Source of the DNA: RECM01 sp047921215
GTDB lineage: Bacteria > Bacteroidota > Rhodothermia > Balneolales > Cyclonatronaceae
Assembly (NCBI GenBank): GCA_047921215.1
Contig: JBLRWO010000020.1
Span: 10,157 to 74,156, forward strand
Reading direction: 5' to 3'
DNA length: 64,000 nucleotides
Positions within the stretch are counted from its first letter, which is position 1. Every line of letters starts with the position of its first letter. The position numbers and the translations under genes are program-made. Of this stretch, positions 24,902-34,422 are shown in pieces. The notes below the pieces were generated by a model. The model ran no database searches. It saw nothing but the letters and a program-made list of their open reading frames with translations, and was not told the origin of the DNA.

Positions 24902-27040
24902 TCACGATTTTAATTCAGGAATCATACGTATCTGTTCTTTCGAAGTTGCATAATCATCATCACTCATATGCTTATTCGTTTTCCGGATTACAGCTATGGT
25001 AATGTCGTCATGGAGTGATTCGGATTCAGTCCACGACGACACCATGGAAACCAGGTTTTTAATTAATTCCTGGGTACTCAGTGATGAGGATTTCCCCATG
25101 ACTTCGACGATACGTTCAGTTTCAAGCATTTTTCGCTGACGGTTAAAGGCTTCGGGTAGGCCGTCGCTGAATACCAGTATTGTGTCGCCCTCCTCCATAT
25201 AAATCATCTGTTCCGAGTAGGGATAGTCGGGTTTACTGCCAAGGGGCAGCCCCTTTAGAATAATCTGATTAATCTCCCCCGTTTTCCCGCGGTACACCAA
25301 GGCAGGTGGCATACCCGCAGAAGCAATCTTTATGTGGTCATACTCAAGGCGAAGTAATGTCATACTCATATAGAGCATCCGCAGGTTCATATTCTTAATA
25401 CCCACCGAAATTTTCTGTAGTAAATCAAGATTACCGCATTCTCCCGCAAAGGTTTGAAAATAACTTTTGGCAGTGGCCACCACCATGCCGGCTTTCAGGC
25501 CGTGACCGGTCGCATCACCCAGTGCCACTGTAAGGGATCCATTACTATTTTTGGAAAAATCATAGTAATCGCCCCCGACCTCAGTCGCGGTTGTCATGTG
25601 AAAGGCTACTTCATAACCGTTAAGATTTGGTATTTTTGCAGGTAACATTGAAAATTGCAATTTTCGTGCCTCTTCCAGTTCCTGTGTTTTCCTGCGGTTA
25701 TCGAGTTCAAGTAACTTACGGTCCATTTCCTGCTGCTGGCTAAGGCGTTCCTGTTCGATCGCTTTTTTTGACAATTCCCTTACCTCAACCAGTTTGGATG
25801 CAAGCCGTTGATTGGTAAGCGCGACACTGCGCGACAATGAAACAGACATGGCAAGCAGTAATCCTATGGTACCAGTCAAACCATATAATTCCTGTATACC
25901 GGTCAAAATATCATAATTGATCAGCATAATGAGCGCCTGACAGGTTGTGAATAAAGCGATACCAAACCCGAAAATCCAGGCCCCCTCCTTCTTTCTTACA
26001 ACGGCAAGTACCACTACCCGGATTATTTCCACATAAAATGCGAGCAGGATAAAATCCATGATAATCTCGCTGTACACTGGTGCACCAAGGCTGAAAAAAG
26101 CCCTGTAAACCGCATCGGAAACCATCACGAAGGTGAATATCCAGAACTGTTTCGGTACGAATTCGTAGAAAAGTGCATACGCAAAGCGCATGAAATAAAT
26201 GATCGTGGCCGCCCGGAAAAGTAACTGAAATTGAAGCAGTGAAATCACCTGGCTGCCTGTGATTGCAAAACCGATCTGATAATTCAGAAAGTTCAGAACG
26301 GCAAAACTTCCGGTAAACAGGGCATAGTACAGGTTCTCTCTTTTTCTGCGGTAAAAAAGATAGAGCAGCAGGTGAACCACGCAGAAGACAATGAGTATAC
26401 CGCTAAAAAAGGCCTGGTAGATGGTAAACACCCTTGTTTGTTCGAAGGATGTATCGATGTGATGATTTGCATCCTGCAGGATGTACCTGAACCCTGCATG
26501 TAGCCCGCGTTCATGATAGTATTCATAATTCTGGCTTGAATACCGGACAGCAAGAACATGCTTTCCCGGATGCTTCAGGGTGAATACCCTGGGCTTGCGT
26601 TCATGGTGGGTATGTTCTTCCTTCGGATTTAAGCCCACCTTGCCGAATTCATAGAGCTGTTCCCCGTTGAGATATATCTCGGCAGCACCGTTCTGTGATA
26701 TAACTTCAAGCGAAAGAGGATATCCCACGATTGATGAATCCGCATCGATAGTGAGTCTGAACCATCCGATTCCTGTCCACTCCGCGAACTGGAGGTCATT
26801 TACGGTAACACTGGTTGAAATCTGTTCCCAGCCGGTATCGTCTAAGTCTGGCAGTCGCCATTCGGGGTTATCCCCGGGAGCATAGTTCCAGCTGTTTGGA
26901 AGCGGGATAACCCTGTAGGGATTGTCAAGACTGTTCAAAGACACCTCAACCCTGGCATCAAATTGAGAGGCCGGGGCTGCTGCAGCTAAAACCAGCAAGA
27001 GAACTACAGCAAAAACCTGGAATGTGTACCTGACAGACAT
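24902..27040 (-). CDS. 7TM-DISM sensor fused to a SpoIIE-type PP2C phosphatase
   Basis: A 712-residue membrane protein. It has a signal peptide at about 1-26 and a periplasmic beta-sandwich (30-190; galactose-binding-like, as in 7TMR-DISMED2). Seven hydrophobic helices (about 205-410), a coiled coil (410-470) and a cytoplasmic SpoIIE phosphatase domain (AFHMTTATEVGGDYYDF, GDATGHGLKAGM, FSDGLPEAFN) follow. It probably senses an envelope ligand and dephosphorylates an anti-sigma-factor antagonist in a partner-switching path; no STAS or anti-sigma gene is nearby. The ATG at 27040 is preferred over the TTG at 27043. It follows the DUF4097 gene by nine bases. Confidence 0.88.
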   Translation of the reverse strand: MSVRYTFQVFAVVLLLVLAAAAPASQFDARVEVSLNSLDNPYRVIPLPNSWNYAPGDNPEWRLPDLDDTGWEQISTSVTVNDLQFAEWTGIGWFRLTIDADSSIVGYPLSLEVISQNGAAEIYLNGEQLYEFGKVGLNPKEEHTHHERKPRVFTLKHPGKHVLAVRYSSQNYEYYHERGLHAGFRYILQDANHHIDTSFEQTRVFTIYQAFFSGILIVFCVVHLLLYLFYRRKRENLYYALFTGSFAVLNFLNYQIGFAITGSQVISLLQFQLLFRAATIIYFMRFAYALFYEFVPKQFWIFTFVMVSDAVYRAFFSLGAPVYSEIIMDFILLAFYVEIIRVVVLAVVRKKEGAWIFGFGIALFTTCQALIMLINYDILTGIQELYGLTGTIGLLLAMSVSLSRSVALTNQRLASKLVEVRELSKKAIEQERLSQQQEMDRKLLELDNRRKTQELEEARKLQFSMLPAKIPNLNGYEVAFHMTTATEVGGDYYDFSKNSNGSLTVALGDATGHGLKAGMVVATAKSYFQTFAGECGNLDLLQKISVGIKNMNLRMLYMSMTLLRLEYDHIKIASAGMPPALVYRGKTGEINQIILKGLPLGSKPDYPYSEQMIYMEEGDTILVFSDGLPEAFNRQRKMLETERIVEVMGKSSSLSTQELIKNLVSMVSSWTESESLHDDITIAVIRKTNKHMSDDDYATSKEQIRMIPELKS

Positions 27041-27049
27041 CAATTATGA

Positions 27050-28090
27050 TTACGGATTACTTCGTGTGAGTATGATCTCGGCGGAACCTACTCTTGTAAA
27101 AAGATTGACAAGGGTACCACCACCCTGAATTTCACCATCCACTTCGTTATTCTTTCTGAGACCTCTGAATGACGACCAATCGTTGATACTGGTTTGGGTG
27201 CCTCTCATCACAATATCGAAACCAGTTCCCATCGGAAGATCTGCTTTCACATTTCCGGCAAGGGTCTGCAGGAACAATCCCTCCTCAACAGAATTCATTT
27301 TTACCTGGATATTACCACCCTGGGTTTCAGCCATCAGGCTTCCATCCACTTCATCGGCGTAAATGTGCCCGCCCCTGGTTTTTACTTTTAATGAGCCTGC
27401 AACAGTATTAAGTGTAATATTACCGCCCGCCGACAAGCACATTAGTGATCCGGTATATCTGGATATCTCAATATTCCCGGCAGAGGTAAGCACCCGCCCC
27501 TCACCCCTGCTGCGTTCTATCAGGATGTTACCCGCAGCCGTACGAATGTCGTGCGTTTTGCCCAAACCCTGTGCACGGATATTACCAAAACCGGTTTTCA
27601 GAATGATCTCCATATACGGCGGCGCATAGACCACAAAGGATATTTCTTTGGCAGCAGCAGGACCAACCCTGGCCCCTCTCGGGGGCTCCACATTAACCGT
27701 TACATCATTTTTATTCTGAACGATAATTACACGATGCTCATCTCTGCGCGATTCACCCCAGAATGAAAAAGAACGTTTAACGTACATCTCAACACGAACT
27801 TCGTCGCTGTCGGTGTCCATGAAGGTAATATCGCCCATAACGTTACTAATCTGTACAATACCCGGCCCATTCAACCGGAATACCTCAAGCCGGGTCGGAT
27901 CCTGTGATATACCGGACGACGTCAGATTTTCACTTTCAGTTTCATGTTCACAACCTGGACAGGCTTTGGTAATTGGGGCAGGTGGCTCTGAATGAGACGG
28001 AAAGGCCGCTATAAGCATAAACAGTGCTGTCCACAGTACTCTCCGACAGGTAATTTTATCTGAGGATATTACAGTCCATAGATGCATCAT
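27050..28090 (-). CDS. exported DUF4097-type beta-helix protein
   Basis: About 346 residues from the ATG at 28090 (a longer frame from a TTG at 28165 has no family support). A hydrophobic stretch (VLWTALFMLIAAFPSHS) forms a signal peptide. The mature region is a repetitive beta structure with many short GNI/GG turns (SAGNIEIS, SAGGNITL, RGGHIYAD, QGGNIQVK), the pattern of DUF4097 putative adhesin domains. Function in this family is not known. It sits directly upstream of the 7TM phosphatase and the barrel protein, so the three may form an envelope unit. Confidence 0.75.
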   Translation of the reverse strand: MMHLWTVISSDKITCRRVLWTALFMLIAAFPSHSEPPAPITKACPGCEHETESENLTSSGISQDPTRLEVFRLNGPGIVQISNVMGDITFMDTDSDEVRVEMYVKRSFSFWGESRRDEHRVIIVQNKNDVTVNVEPPRGARVGPAAAKEISFVVYAPPYMEIILKTGFGNIRAQGLGKTHDIRTAAGNILIERSRGEGRVLTSAGNIEISRYTGSLMCLSAGGNITLNTVAGSLKVKTRGGHIYADEVDGSLMAETQGGNIQVKMNSVEEGLFLQTLAGNVKADLPMGTGFDIVMRGTQTSINDWSSFRGLRKNNEVDGEIQGGGTLVNLFTRVGSAEIILTRSNP

Positions 28091-28250
28091 GCAATGTTGA
28101 GTGATTTGAATTGTTGCAGCAATTGTAGTCGACCAGAATACGTAACCTGTTCGTGATTGTTGCAATCCGTATCGTCAGGTAAGCCGAAAGATTTGATAAA
28201 ACAAACTGCCCTGACCTCACCCGCTGCCAGGCCAATTTATTTGATTTACC

Positions 28251-28790
28251 CTATTTCTGAAATACCGAAATAAGGAACCCGATATGTTCAGACAAATCCG
28301 AATTTATCAGTTCCGCTCCTTTGCGTATATCTTCCCGGCTAACATTTTCGGCAAAGCGTTTATCTTTCATTTTTTTTGTTACAGAGCGGGGCTGCATGTC
28401 ATCAAAACCATTTGGCCGCATCAGTGATACTGCGTGCATAAAACCACTGAGTTCATCACAGGCATAAAGATATCTTTCAATCTCGGTGGCCGGATTTTTT
28501 CCGGTTCTTTCAGGGGCATGAGCACGGATAGCTTCAGTTACAGATTCGGGGAGTTTGTACCCGGGAAAAACATTTTCAAGTGCATAATTGGGATGTTCAT
28601 CCGGAAATTTTTCCCAGTCCAGGTCATGAAGAATTCCAGCTGTCCACCAGTTTTCAACATCGGTTTCTCCGTAGCCCAGCTTTCTGGCATAGGCTTCCAT
28701 AGCTGAAGCAACCATCTCACAGTGGTGACGAAGGTTTTCATTTTCAATGAAATCAGCCAGCAGTTTTCTGCTTTCATCTCGTGTGATCAT
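28251..28790 (-). CDS. HD-domain hydrolase
   Basis: A 179-residue protein of the HDIG/HD superfamily of metal-dependent phosphohydrolases. Metal ligands are visible: His in RHHCEMVA, the HD pair in GILHDLDWEKFPDEHP, and Asp in ACDELSGF. Small HD proteins of this size occur in many bacteria with unknown substrates, often nucleotides. There is no signal peptide. It is 160 bases downstream (on its strand, after a gap of 58) of the MFS gene, so co-transcription is possible but not certain. Confidence 0.82.
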   Translation of the reverse strand: MITRDESRKLLADFIENENLRHHCEMVASAMEAYARKLGYGETDVENWWTAGILHDLDWEKFPDEHPNYALENVFPGYKLPESVTEAIRAHAPERTGKNPATEIERYLYACDELSGFMHAVSLMRPNGFDDMQPRSVTKKMKDKRFAENVSREDIRKGAELINSDLSEHIGFLISVFQK

Positions 28791-28848
28791 ATATATTCCC
28801 GAAAAACGAATTTTTTATTAACAGTTGAACAGTTCAAGATACCGACTT

Positions 28849-30165
28849 TTATCTAAGCATATCAGATGATTCAGGCAGTACGAACGATAGTCCGGTGCCG
28901 CACAGAATGATGAAAATAAATACCATGATCAATACTTCGAGCCCGGCTGCATCAGCAATAAAACCAAGAAGGGCGCCTGCAAGAGTAAACAGGCCTACCA
29001 GCGTATTGCTGAGCGCTACATAGGTGGGCCGGTCTCTCTCCGGGGTAGCATCCACGAGATATGTTTTTCTGCCCAGCCGCACAGCAGCCTGTCCAAATCC
29101 TGCAAAGAAAAAGACAACTGCAAACAGCAGCTCATGATGGTAATTATCGGGCAGCCACCCCAGCACAAGGGCCAGGATACCGGCCAAAGCTCCGATAAAT
29201 CCGCCAAGCCTGAGAACAATGTGACTTTTTTTATCGGCAAAACGACCCCAGAACGGACTGCTAATAACCATTGCCAGGCTACTTGCCACAATAAAAAAGC
29301 CAAGTGACCCGGCCCCTTTACCTGTCAGTTCACGGGCATATAACGCATAAAACGGAACCGACAGCTGAAGCCCCAGCAACAATGACCGCACGGCTACAAA
29401 CATCCGGAAACCCGGTTGTTTTTTCAAAAGATGAAAGCCTGTAATCGCTTCCTTCAGTGCATTGCGGCTGCCACCAGTCTCCCCATCGGTTTCTCGTATG
29501 AATGCAAATAATACCGCGCTGAAAAACCACAGAACAGCTGCCGCACCGAGAAGTAATAAATAGGCTGTTGTGGATTCATCTTCACCCAGAAATCTGGTCA
29601 TTAGCAAACCTGCTGCAAGTGATAACAGTCCTCCGACTGCCGCCCGAACCGATAAGAGAGTTCCCCTTTTTCCCTTCGGTATTGTTTTAGCCAGAACATC
29701 CTTATAGCTTACCGAACCCACACCACTCGCCACGCTGAATACAGCCAGCAGCAACAGAATCAGTATTCCGGCGGTCAATCCTTCGAGCAGTAATACTGTG
29801 GGTACCATAAGTCCGAGAGATACCGCCTGTGTAAAACCGGCCCCGGCCCAGAACCACTTTCTTTTTTTGAATGCACGTATGTAGCCAGAAACAGCAAGTT
29901 GCGGGAGCAGGGCTCCGCCCCTGCGCAGTGGTACGAGAAAACCCGAGAGCGATGCCGGAGCGCCAACAGATGCAAGAATCCAGGGAAAGACGAGTCCCGG
30001 GCTGGCAATGGCTTCAGCAAGTTTGGTCAGTGTTCCATTGGCTGCATTGAGAAAAAAGTTGCCAGGCGCCTCCCGGCAGGCACTATCAGGCAGGTCTTCG
30101 CATGCGTTGTCGGTTTCTTCCGTTAAAAATTCGTAGGCTCTTTCTTTGAAAGGTTTACTGCTCAT
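28849..30165 (-). CDS. MFS transporter
   Basis: A 438-residue transporter with about 12 hydrophobic helices. An acidic cytoplasmic N-terminus of roughly 50 residues precedes the first helix (around residue 55). The loop between helices 6 and 7 carries ETDGETGGSRN. The usual major facilitator loop 2-3 signature is weak (SGFLVPLRRGGALLPQL), and FADKKSH after helix 8 is a better match. The substrate is unknown. Its start overlaps the end of the CHAD gene by 11 bases, so the two are almost certainly co-translated. Confidence 0.82.
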   Translation of the reverse strand: MSSKPFKERAYEFLTEETDNACEDLPDSACREAPGNFFLNAANGTLTKLAEAIASPGLVFPWILASVGAPASLSGFLVPLRRGGALLPQLAVSGYIRAFKKRKWFWAGAGFTQAVSLGLMVPTVLLLEGLTAGILILLLLAVFSVASGVGSVSYKDVLAKTIPKGKRGTLLSVRAAVGGLLSLAAGLLMTRFLGEDESTTAYLLLLGAAAVLWFFSAVLFAFIRETDGETGGSRNALKEAITGFHLLKKQPGFRMFVAVRSLLLGLQLSVPFYALYARELTGKGAGSLGFFIVASSLAMVISSPFWGRFADKKSHIVLRLGGFIGALAGILALVLGWLPDNYHHELLFAVVFFFAGFGQAAVRLGRKTYLVDATPERDRPTYVALSNTLVGLFTLAGALLGFIADAAGLEVLIMVFIFIILCGTGLSFVLPESSDMLR

Positions 30166-31057
30166 TCATGTCGTGGTATATGTCAGTATACAGTTCAAGA
30201 TAGTCGGTAGTATCATTTTTCAGAAGCTGTAAAATGTGGTTCAAAGCTCTTTTCCTGATGGTATTTTTTTTGATCTGTAGCTGTTCCTTTAACATGTACC
30301 ATTCATCAAAAGCATGGATCTCTTCGCTGGAACTGGCCCAGCAGCACAAATCCTGCATATCGTTATACACACCCAGTAATTCGGTGCTGTTTGATATTGA
30401 TCGATTCAGGGTTTTTATCTCACTGTCCAGTCCCGACAACAGTTCAGTGTGGTATTGCAGCCTTTTACACCGTTTGCGCAGTTCATGCAGATCACCGGGA
30501 TTAGCACTGGAAATGCAGATGTCGAGCTGGTTTTTGGCTTTTTCAAAAGCCCGTGACAGCCCCTGTTCAAGATGATAAAAGTGCAGATCGTCAGGTATCA
30601 GTGTTGCAAGGTTGTTCCCGGATTTTTCAATGGTATCGGCTAAACGCGTGATCGTGCCGTCGCCGCTCATTTTGTTCAATATCTCATTTCTTTTAGAGAT
30701 AGCCAGATCGAGCAAAGACCTGTATTGTCCGGGTTTTGTTGTTAAAGCAAGAATACTGTTCACCCTCACACATAGCTCCCGCCCCTGCGAAAGAGACCGG
30801 GAGCAATCACGCCAGAGGGTATTCCAGGTGTTTGCTGAATCGGGATTTACCGGCTTAAGCAGAGCCGCAACCGAACGCATACGTTTAAAACATTTTCGAA
30901 TTTCATGAATGGCAACTTCGGGGTTGTTTTCATATTCTGATGCCAGAGAGATTACTTTTCCGGTTTGATTCTGAATCGCCTCTAGCAGACCTGCTGACAA
31001 ACAGACCGGTTTACCGATTGAAAAAGAAGTTCTTATGCTGGACAATTCAGATTTCAT
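30155..31057 (-). CDS. CHAD domain protein
   Basis: A 300-residue, helical, basic protein with the CHAD (conserved histidine alpha-helical) pattern. EVAIHEIRKCFKRMRSVAALL near residue 50 and DLHELRKRCKRLQYHTELL near 195 each carry the conserved His and a row of basic residues. CHAD domains bind inorganic polyphosphate and locate to polyphosphate granules in characterised cases. No polyphosphate kinase or phosphatase is in the window. It has a clear Bacteroidota-type promoter just upstream and overlaps the MFS gene at its end. Confidence 0.85.
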   Translation of the reverse strand: MKSELSSIRTSFSIGKPVCLSAGLLEAIQNQTGKVISLASEYENNPEVAIHEIRKCFKRMRSVAALLKPVNPDSANTWNTLWRDCSRSLSQGRELCVRVNSILALTTKPGQYRSLLDLAISKRNEILNKMSGDGTITRLADTIEKSGNNLATLIPDDLHFYHLEQGLSRAFEKAKNQLDICISSANPGDLHELRKRCKRLQYHTELLSGLDSEIKTLNRSISNSTELLGVYNDMQDLCCWASSSEEIHAFDEWYMLKEQLQIKKNTIRKRALNHILQLLKNDTTDYLELYTDIYHDMNEQ

Positions 31058-31098
31058 TTAAAAATGATGCTCCAATAACGTTCGGGGTATAATATCTT

Positions 31099-31127
31099 CA
31101 AAAATAATATATCTTAAAATTGAGCAA
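31099..31127 (-). promoter_or_regulatory. promoter of the CHAD-MFS transcript
   Basis: On the minus strand TTG (31127-31125), 18 bases, then TATTTTTG (31106-31099), an exact match to the Bacteroidota TTG-N17-23-TAnnTTTG promoter, about 42 bases before the CHAD start at 31057. Confidence 0.55.
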
Positions 31128-31193
31128 GTTTCACTGAGCTGAAATTACGGACAGATTAAAATTCGGGTAATTGCAACATTCCAGGATCATGAT

Positions 31194-33089
31194 ATGTCAG
31201 GTCATATAACCACAGACCCCGATGTACTCAGATCTTTCACCAAGAAATTGCTGAGAGATCTTGATGCACTCGAAGTTCTTCTTGAGCAGCGATCCATTGA
31301 AGATGACAAAACACGAATCGGTGCAGAGCAGGAGCTTTTTCTGGCCGATCAGCACCTTCAGCCTTTTCCGTGCAATATTGAACTGCTCGAAAAAATTAAT
31401 ACCAGGCATTTCACGACTGAACTTGCCCGGTTCAATATGGAGATCAATCTGGAGCCTATCGTTTTTGAAAACGATTGTCTCTCAAAGCTTCATAGCAGTC
31501 TCAATGAAAACCTTCAAAAAGCGGCAAGATATGCCCAGGAGCTGGATTGCCGGCTATTGCTCATCGGATGCCTTCCTACCCTTCGCAAATCGGATCTTGA
31601 TATCCGTAATATTACTCCTGCTTTACGGTACAACGTACTAAATGAAGCCTTGTGCAATCTCAGATCCGAACAGCAGGAGCTGAATATCAAGGGTACCGAC
31701 GAATTACACATCAAACACGATTCTGTGATGCTTGAAGCCTGTAATGCAAGTTTTCAGGTACACTTTCAGGTTAAACAGGATGATTTTGTAAATCTGTACA
31801 ACATCGCCCAGCTCGTTGCCGGTCCTACCATGGCCGCTGCTGCGAATTCACCATTTCTGTTCGGCAGGCGTTTATGGCATGAAACAAGGATAGCCGTATT
31901 TCAGCAGTCGATCGACATACGTAAACCCGGAACCTACGTTAATCATCAGGAACCCCGGGTTGGTTTCGGAACAAAATGGGTTAAAGACTCAATACTTGAT
32001 ATTTACCGCGAAGATCTGGCCCGGTTCCGTGTAATCATGGGTCTTCCCGATCTTCCCGATTCACTCGATCAAGTCAGGAACGGCATTACTCCTGAACTAA
32101 AAGCGCTACAGCTCTTTAATTCAACTGTTTACCGATGGAACCGCCCCTGCTATGGCATTACCCATGATATACCACATATCCGAATCGAGAACCGTGTTTT
32201 GCCATCCGGGCCAACTCCTGCTGATGAAACCGCTAATGCCGCTTTCTGGTTTGGATTAATCAACGGTATTGCCAGGAAATACGGCGACATTACCGGCATG
32301 ATCGAATTTGATGAAGTCCGCGCCAATTTTGTGGCTGCCGCCCGCAGGGGTTTGCTCGCGCAGTTTAAATGGTTTGACGGCAAGTACCTGTCTGCCCAAC
32401 ATCTGATCCTGGATAATTTGATCCATTTGGCCGAAGAAGGGCTGCATGCAAGCAAACTGAATGGAGCCGACATCAGAACCTATTTGGGAATTATTGAAAC
32501 CAGGGTGCGGAACAGCCGGAACGGAGCCCTGTGGCAACTTGAATCGTGGAACAATCTGAGTCCGAAATACAATGAATTTGAAAAAAGTCTGTATATGACC
32601 CAGGTATATCATGAAAATCATGTCAATGATGTTCCTGTTGGTGAGTGGCCGGGGATTAAACCAGTCGTTTCAAAATCAAGCAGGACCTTTAAGATGAAGA
32701 TCGAACAGATTATGTCGCGGGATGTTTTCAGTCTGCATGAAGACGATGTGATCGACCTGGCGGCCAACATTATGGAGTGGAGAAAAATCACAAGTATACC
32801 AGTGATAAATTCCAAAGGTGAACTCACCGGTCTCATTACCTACCGGTATGTCATCGAGTTACTTAACAAACTGAGCCGTGGAATTCTCTCTGAACAGGAA
32901 TTGCCCGTAAAAGCACTGATTAAAGGCAGTGTTATCTCGGTAGAACCGGACACACTGATTAAAGACGGTCTGGAGTTGATCATTGAGAATGATCTGATCT
33001 GCCTGCCGGTTGTGCAGGATCACAAGCTTGTGGGCATCGTGACACGAAGTGATTTTCTCAGGGTACTGAATAATCTAATCGAGTCCTGA
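31194..33089 (+). CDS. glutamate-cysteine-ligase-like (GCS2) protein fused to two CBS domains
   Basis: A 631-residue protein. Residues about 40-440 belong to the GCS2/YbdK-type carboxylate-amine ligase superfamily: RIGAEQELFL near the start, NMEINLEP, the ACNASFQVHFQV strand, PFLFGRRLW and IENRVLPSGPTPAD. The last ~130 residues (from about 500) are a CBS pair, EQIMSRDVFSLHEDD... and VSVEPDTLIKDGLELI..., ending VGIVTRSDFLRVL. CBS pairs bind adenine nucleotides and control the attached domain. The fusion suggests an energy- or nucleotide-regulated amide ligase (inference); the substrate is unknown. It is divergent from the CHAD gene and convergent with the GAF phosphatase. Confidence 0.82.
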   Translation: MSGHITTDPDVLRSFTKKLLRDLDALEVLLEQRSIEDDKTRIGAEQELFLADQHLQPFPCNIELLEKINTRHFTTELARFNMEINLEPIVFENDCLSKLHSSLNENLQKAARYAQELDCRLLLIGCLPTLRKSDLDIRNITPALRYNVLNEALCNLRSEQQELNIKGTDELHIKHDSVMLEACNASFQVHFQVKQDDFVNLYNIAQLVAGPTMAAAANSPFLFGRRLWHETRIAVFQQSIDIRKPGTYVNHQEPRVGFGTKWVKDSILDIYREDLARFRVIMGLPDLPDSLDQVRNGITPELKALQLFNSTVYRWNRPCYGITHDIPHIRIENRVLPSGPTPADETANAAFWFGLINGIARKYGDITGMIEFDEVRANFVAAARRGLLAQFKWFDGKYLSAQHLILDNLIHLAEEGLHASKLNGADIRTYLGIIETRVRNSRNGALWQLESWNNLSPKYNEFEKSLYMTQVYHENHVNDVPVGEWPGIKPVVSKSSRTFKMKIEQIMSRDVFSLHEDDVIDLAANIMEWRKITSIPVINSKGELTGLITYRYVIELLNKLSRGILSEQELPVKALIKGSVISVEPDTLIKDGLELIIENDLICLPVVQDHKLVGIVTRSDFLRVLNNLIES

Positions 33090-33099
33090 TCTGTTCTGA

Positions 33100-34422
33100 T
33101 CAGACCGCCTTCACAACGAGAATCGTCTCATCGTCGGAATGACCACCTTCATTGTTATAGTCTGACACGGCTTTCGAAATTGTTGATGCTATTTCCTTCG
33201 CCGTTTTATCTGCAGACAGCCTGATCAGTTCGATAAGGTTTTCCTCTCCGAACTCAATCTCATTTTCATTCCAGACCTCGACAATACCATCAGAAAAAAT
33301 TACCAGTACATCTCCTTGCTCCAAATTTAATTCACCGCTTTTGTAGGTAATCTCATCGGTAAATCCTATTACAGGGCCGCCTGTTTTTAGTCTTTCAACC
33401 GTACCTGACTTTTTTCTGAAGAGTACAGGCGGAATATGGCCTGCATTTACATAGGCAAGTTGACGATTTTTGGTGTTATAAGTTGAGAAAAAGAGTGTTG
33501 CATATTGGTCAACATCAGTATCGTTAATGATAATCCGGTTCAGTTTATTGATGATCTGAACCGGGTCGGTACAGGTATCGAAAAGGGTTCTCAGAGAGGC
33601 TCTGATGGATGCCATCAGCAACGCGGCCGGCACCCCTTTGCCGTTCACATCGCTTACAACCAGTCCGGTAAGACCCGAACCGGCTTTCAGTATGTCGTAA
33701 TAATCTCCACCCACCTCAAGCGCAGGTTCTATCAATGCCCCGATATCAATGCCGCTGATAACGGGTGCAGTTTCTGGCCAGAACCTGAACTGTATGGCCC
33801 TGGCAAGTGATATTTGTTCATCAAGGCGTTTTTTCTCAATCACTTCCTGGATCAGGCGTTCCTTTTCAATCGCAATCGCCGCCTGATTTGCCAGCATCTG
33901 GAAAAGTGTGATCTCAACATCCTCAAAATAACCGGATGCTTTTTTATTGATCGCTTCCAGAATGCCGATCACCTGTCCTTCAGAATTAAGCATGGGGACA
34001 CACAGAACATTCCGGGTCCTGAAATCCCCATCTGTAATATCACCAAGAAATCGCTTGTCCTTACTTACATCATTCACAAGCAGGGGTTTTCCGTTAAGTG
34101 CCACCCAACCTGCAATGCCGCTGCCACGTGGGATTTTTTTTCCGAATATCTCTGAACCTGACGGTCCAGTCGGTACGGTGATAATGAGCTCGCCGGATTC
34201 TCTGTCGAGAAGCATTAATGAACTGGCTTCCGCATCCATAAGAACTTCAGCTGCTTCCATAATTTCAGCGAGCAGTGATCTGAGGTCCATTTTTGAGTTG
34301 ATGCGGGCGATCAGATCGAATACAACCGACAATTCAGCCCTGCTGTCGTGTACAGTTTTTTTCAGGCCCCTGGATACTTCCAATGTTGAGTCCACTTTGT
34401 TCCCGTTCAAATTTTCAATCAA
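33100..34422 (-). CDS. GAF domain plus SpoIIE-type PP2C phosphatase
   Basis: A 440-residue cytoplasmic protein. A GAF sensor domain (about 45-185, with NVLCVPMLNSEGQVIGILEA) is joined by a helix to a SpoIIE phosphatase domain (215-440: LEVGGDYYDILK, VSDVNGKGVPAALLMA, FSDGIVEVWNE, GGHSDDETILV). Such proteins dephosphorylate STAS-domain antagonists in sigma-factor partner switching. This is the second SpoIIE phosphatase of the window. The best start is TTG at 34422, which overlaps the methyltransferase stop by eight bases (translational coupling). No ATG upstream of the GAF domain is available. Confidence 0.88.
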   Translation of the reverse strand: MIENLNGNKVDSTLEVSRGLKKTVHDSRAELSVVFDLIARINSKMDLRSLLAEIMEAAEVLMDAEASSLMLLDRESGELIITVPTGPSGSEIFGKKIPRGSGIAGWVALNGKPLLVNDVSKDKRFLGDITDGDFRTRNVLCVPMLNSEGQVIGILEAINKKASGYFEDVEITLFQMLANQAAIAIEKERLIQEVIEKKRLDEQISLARAIQFRFWPETAPVISGIDIGALIEPALEVGGDYYDILKAGSGLTGLVVSDVNGKGVPAALLMASIRASLRTLFDTCTDPVQIINKLNRIIINDTDVDQYATLFFSTYNTKNRQLAYVNAGHIPPVLFRKKSGTVERLKTGGPVIGFTDEITYKSGELNLEQGDVLVIFSDGIVEVWNENEIEFGEENLIELIRLSADKTAKEIASTISKAVSDYNNEGGHSDDETILVVKAV

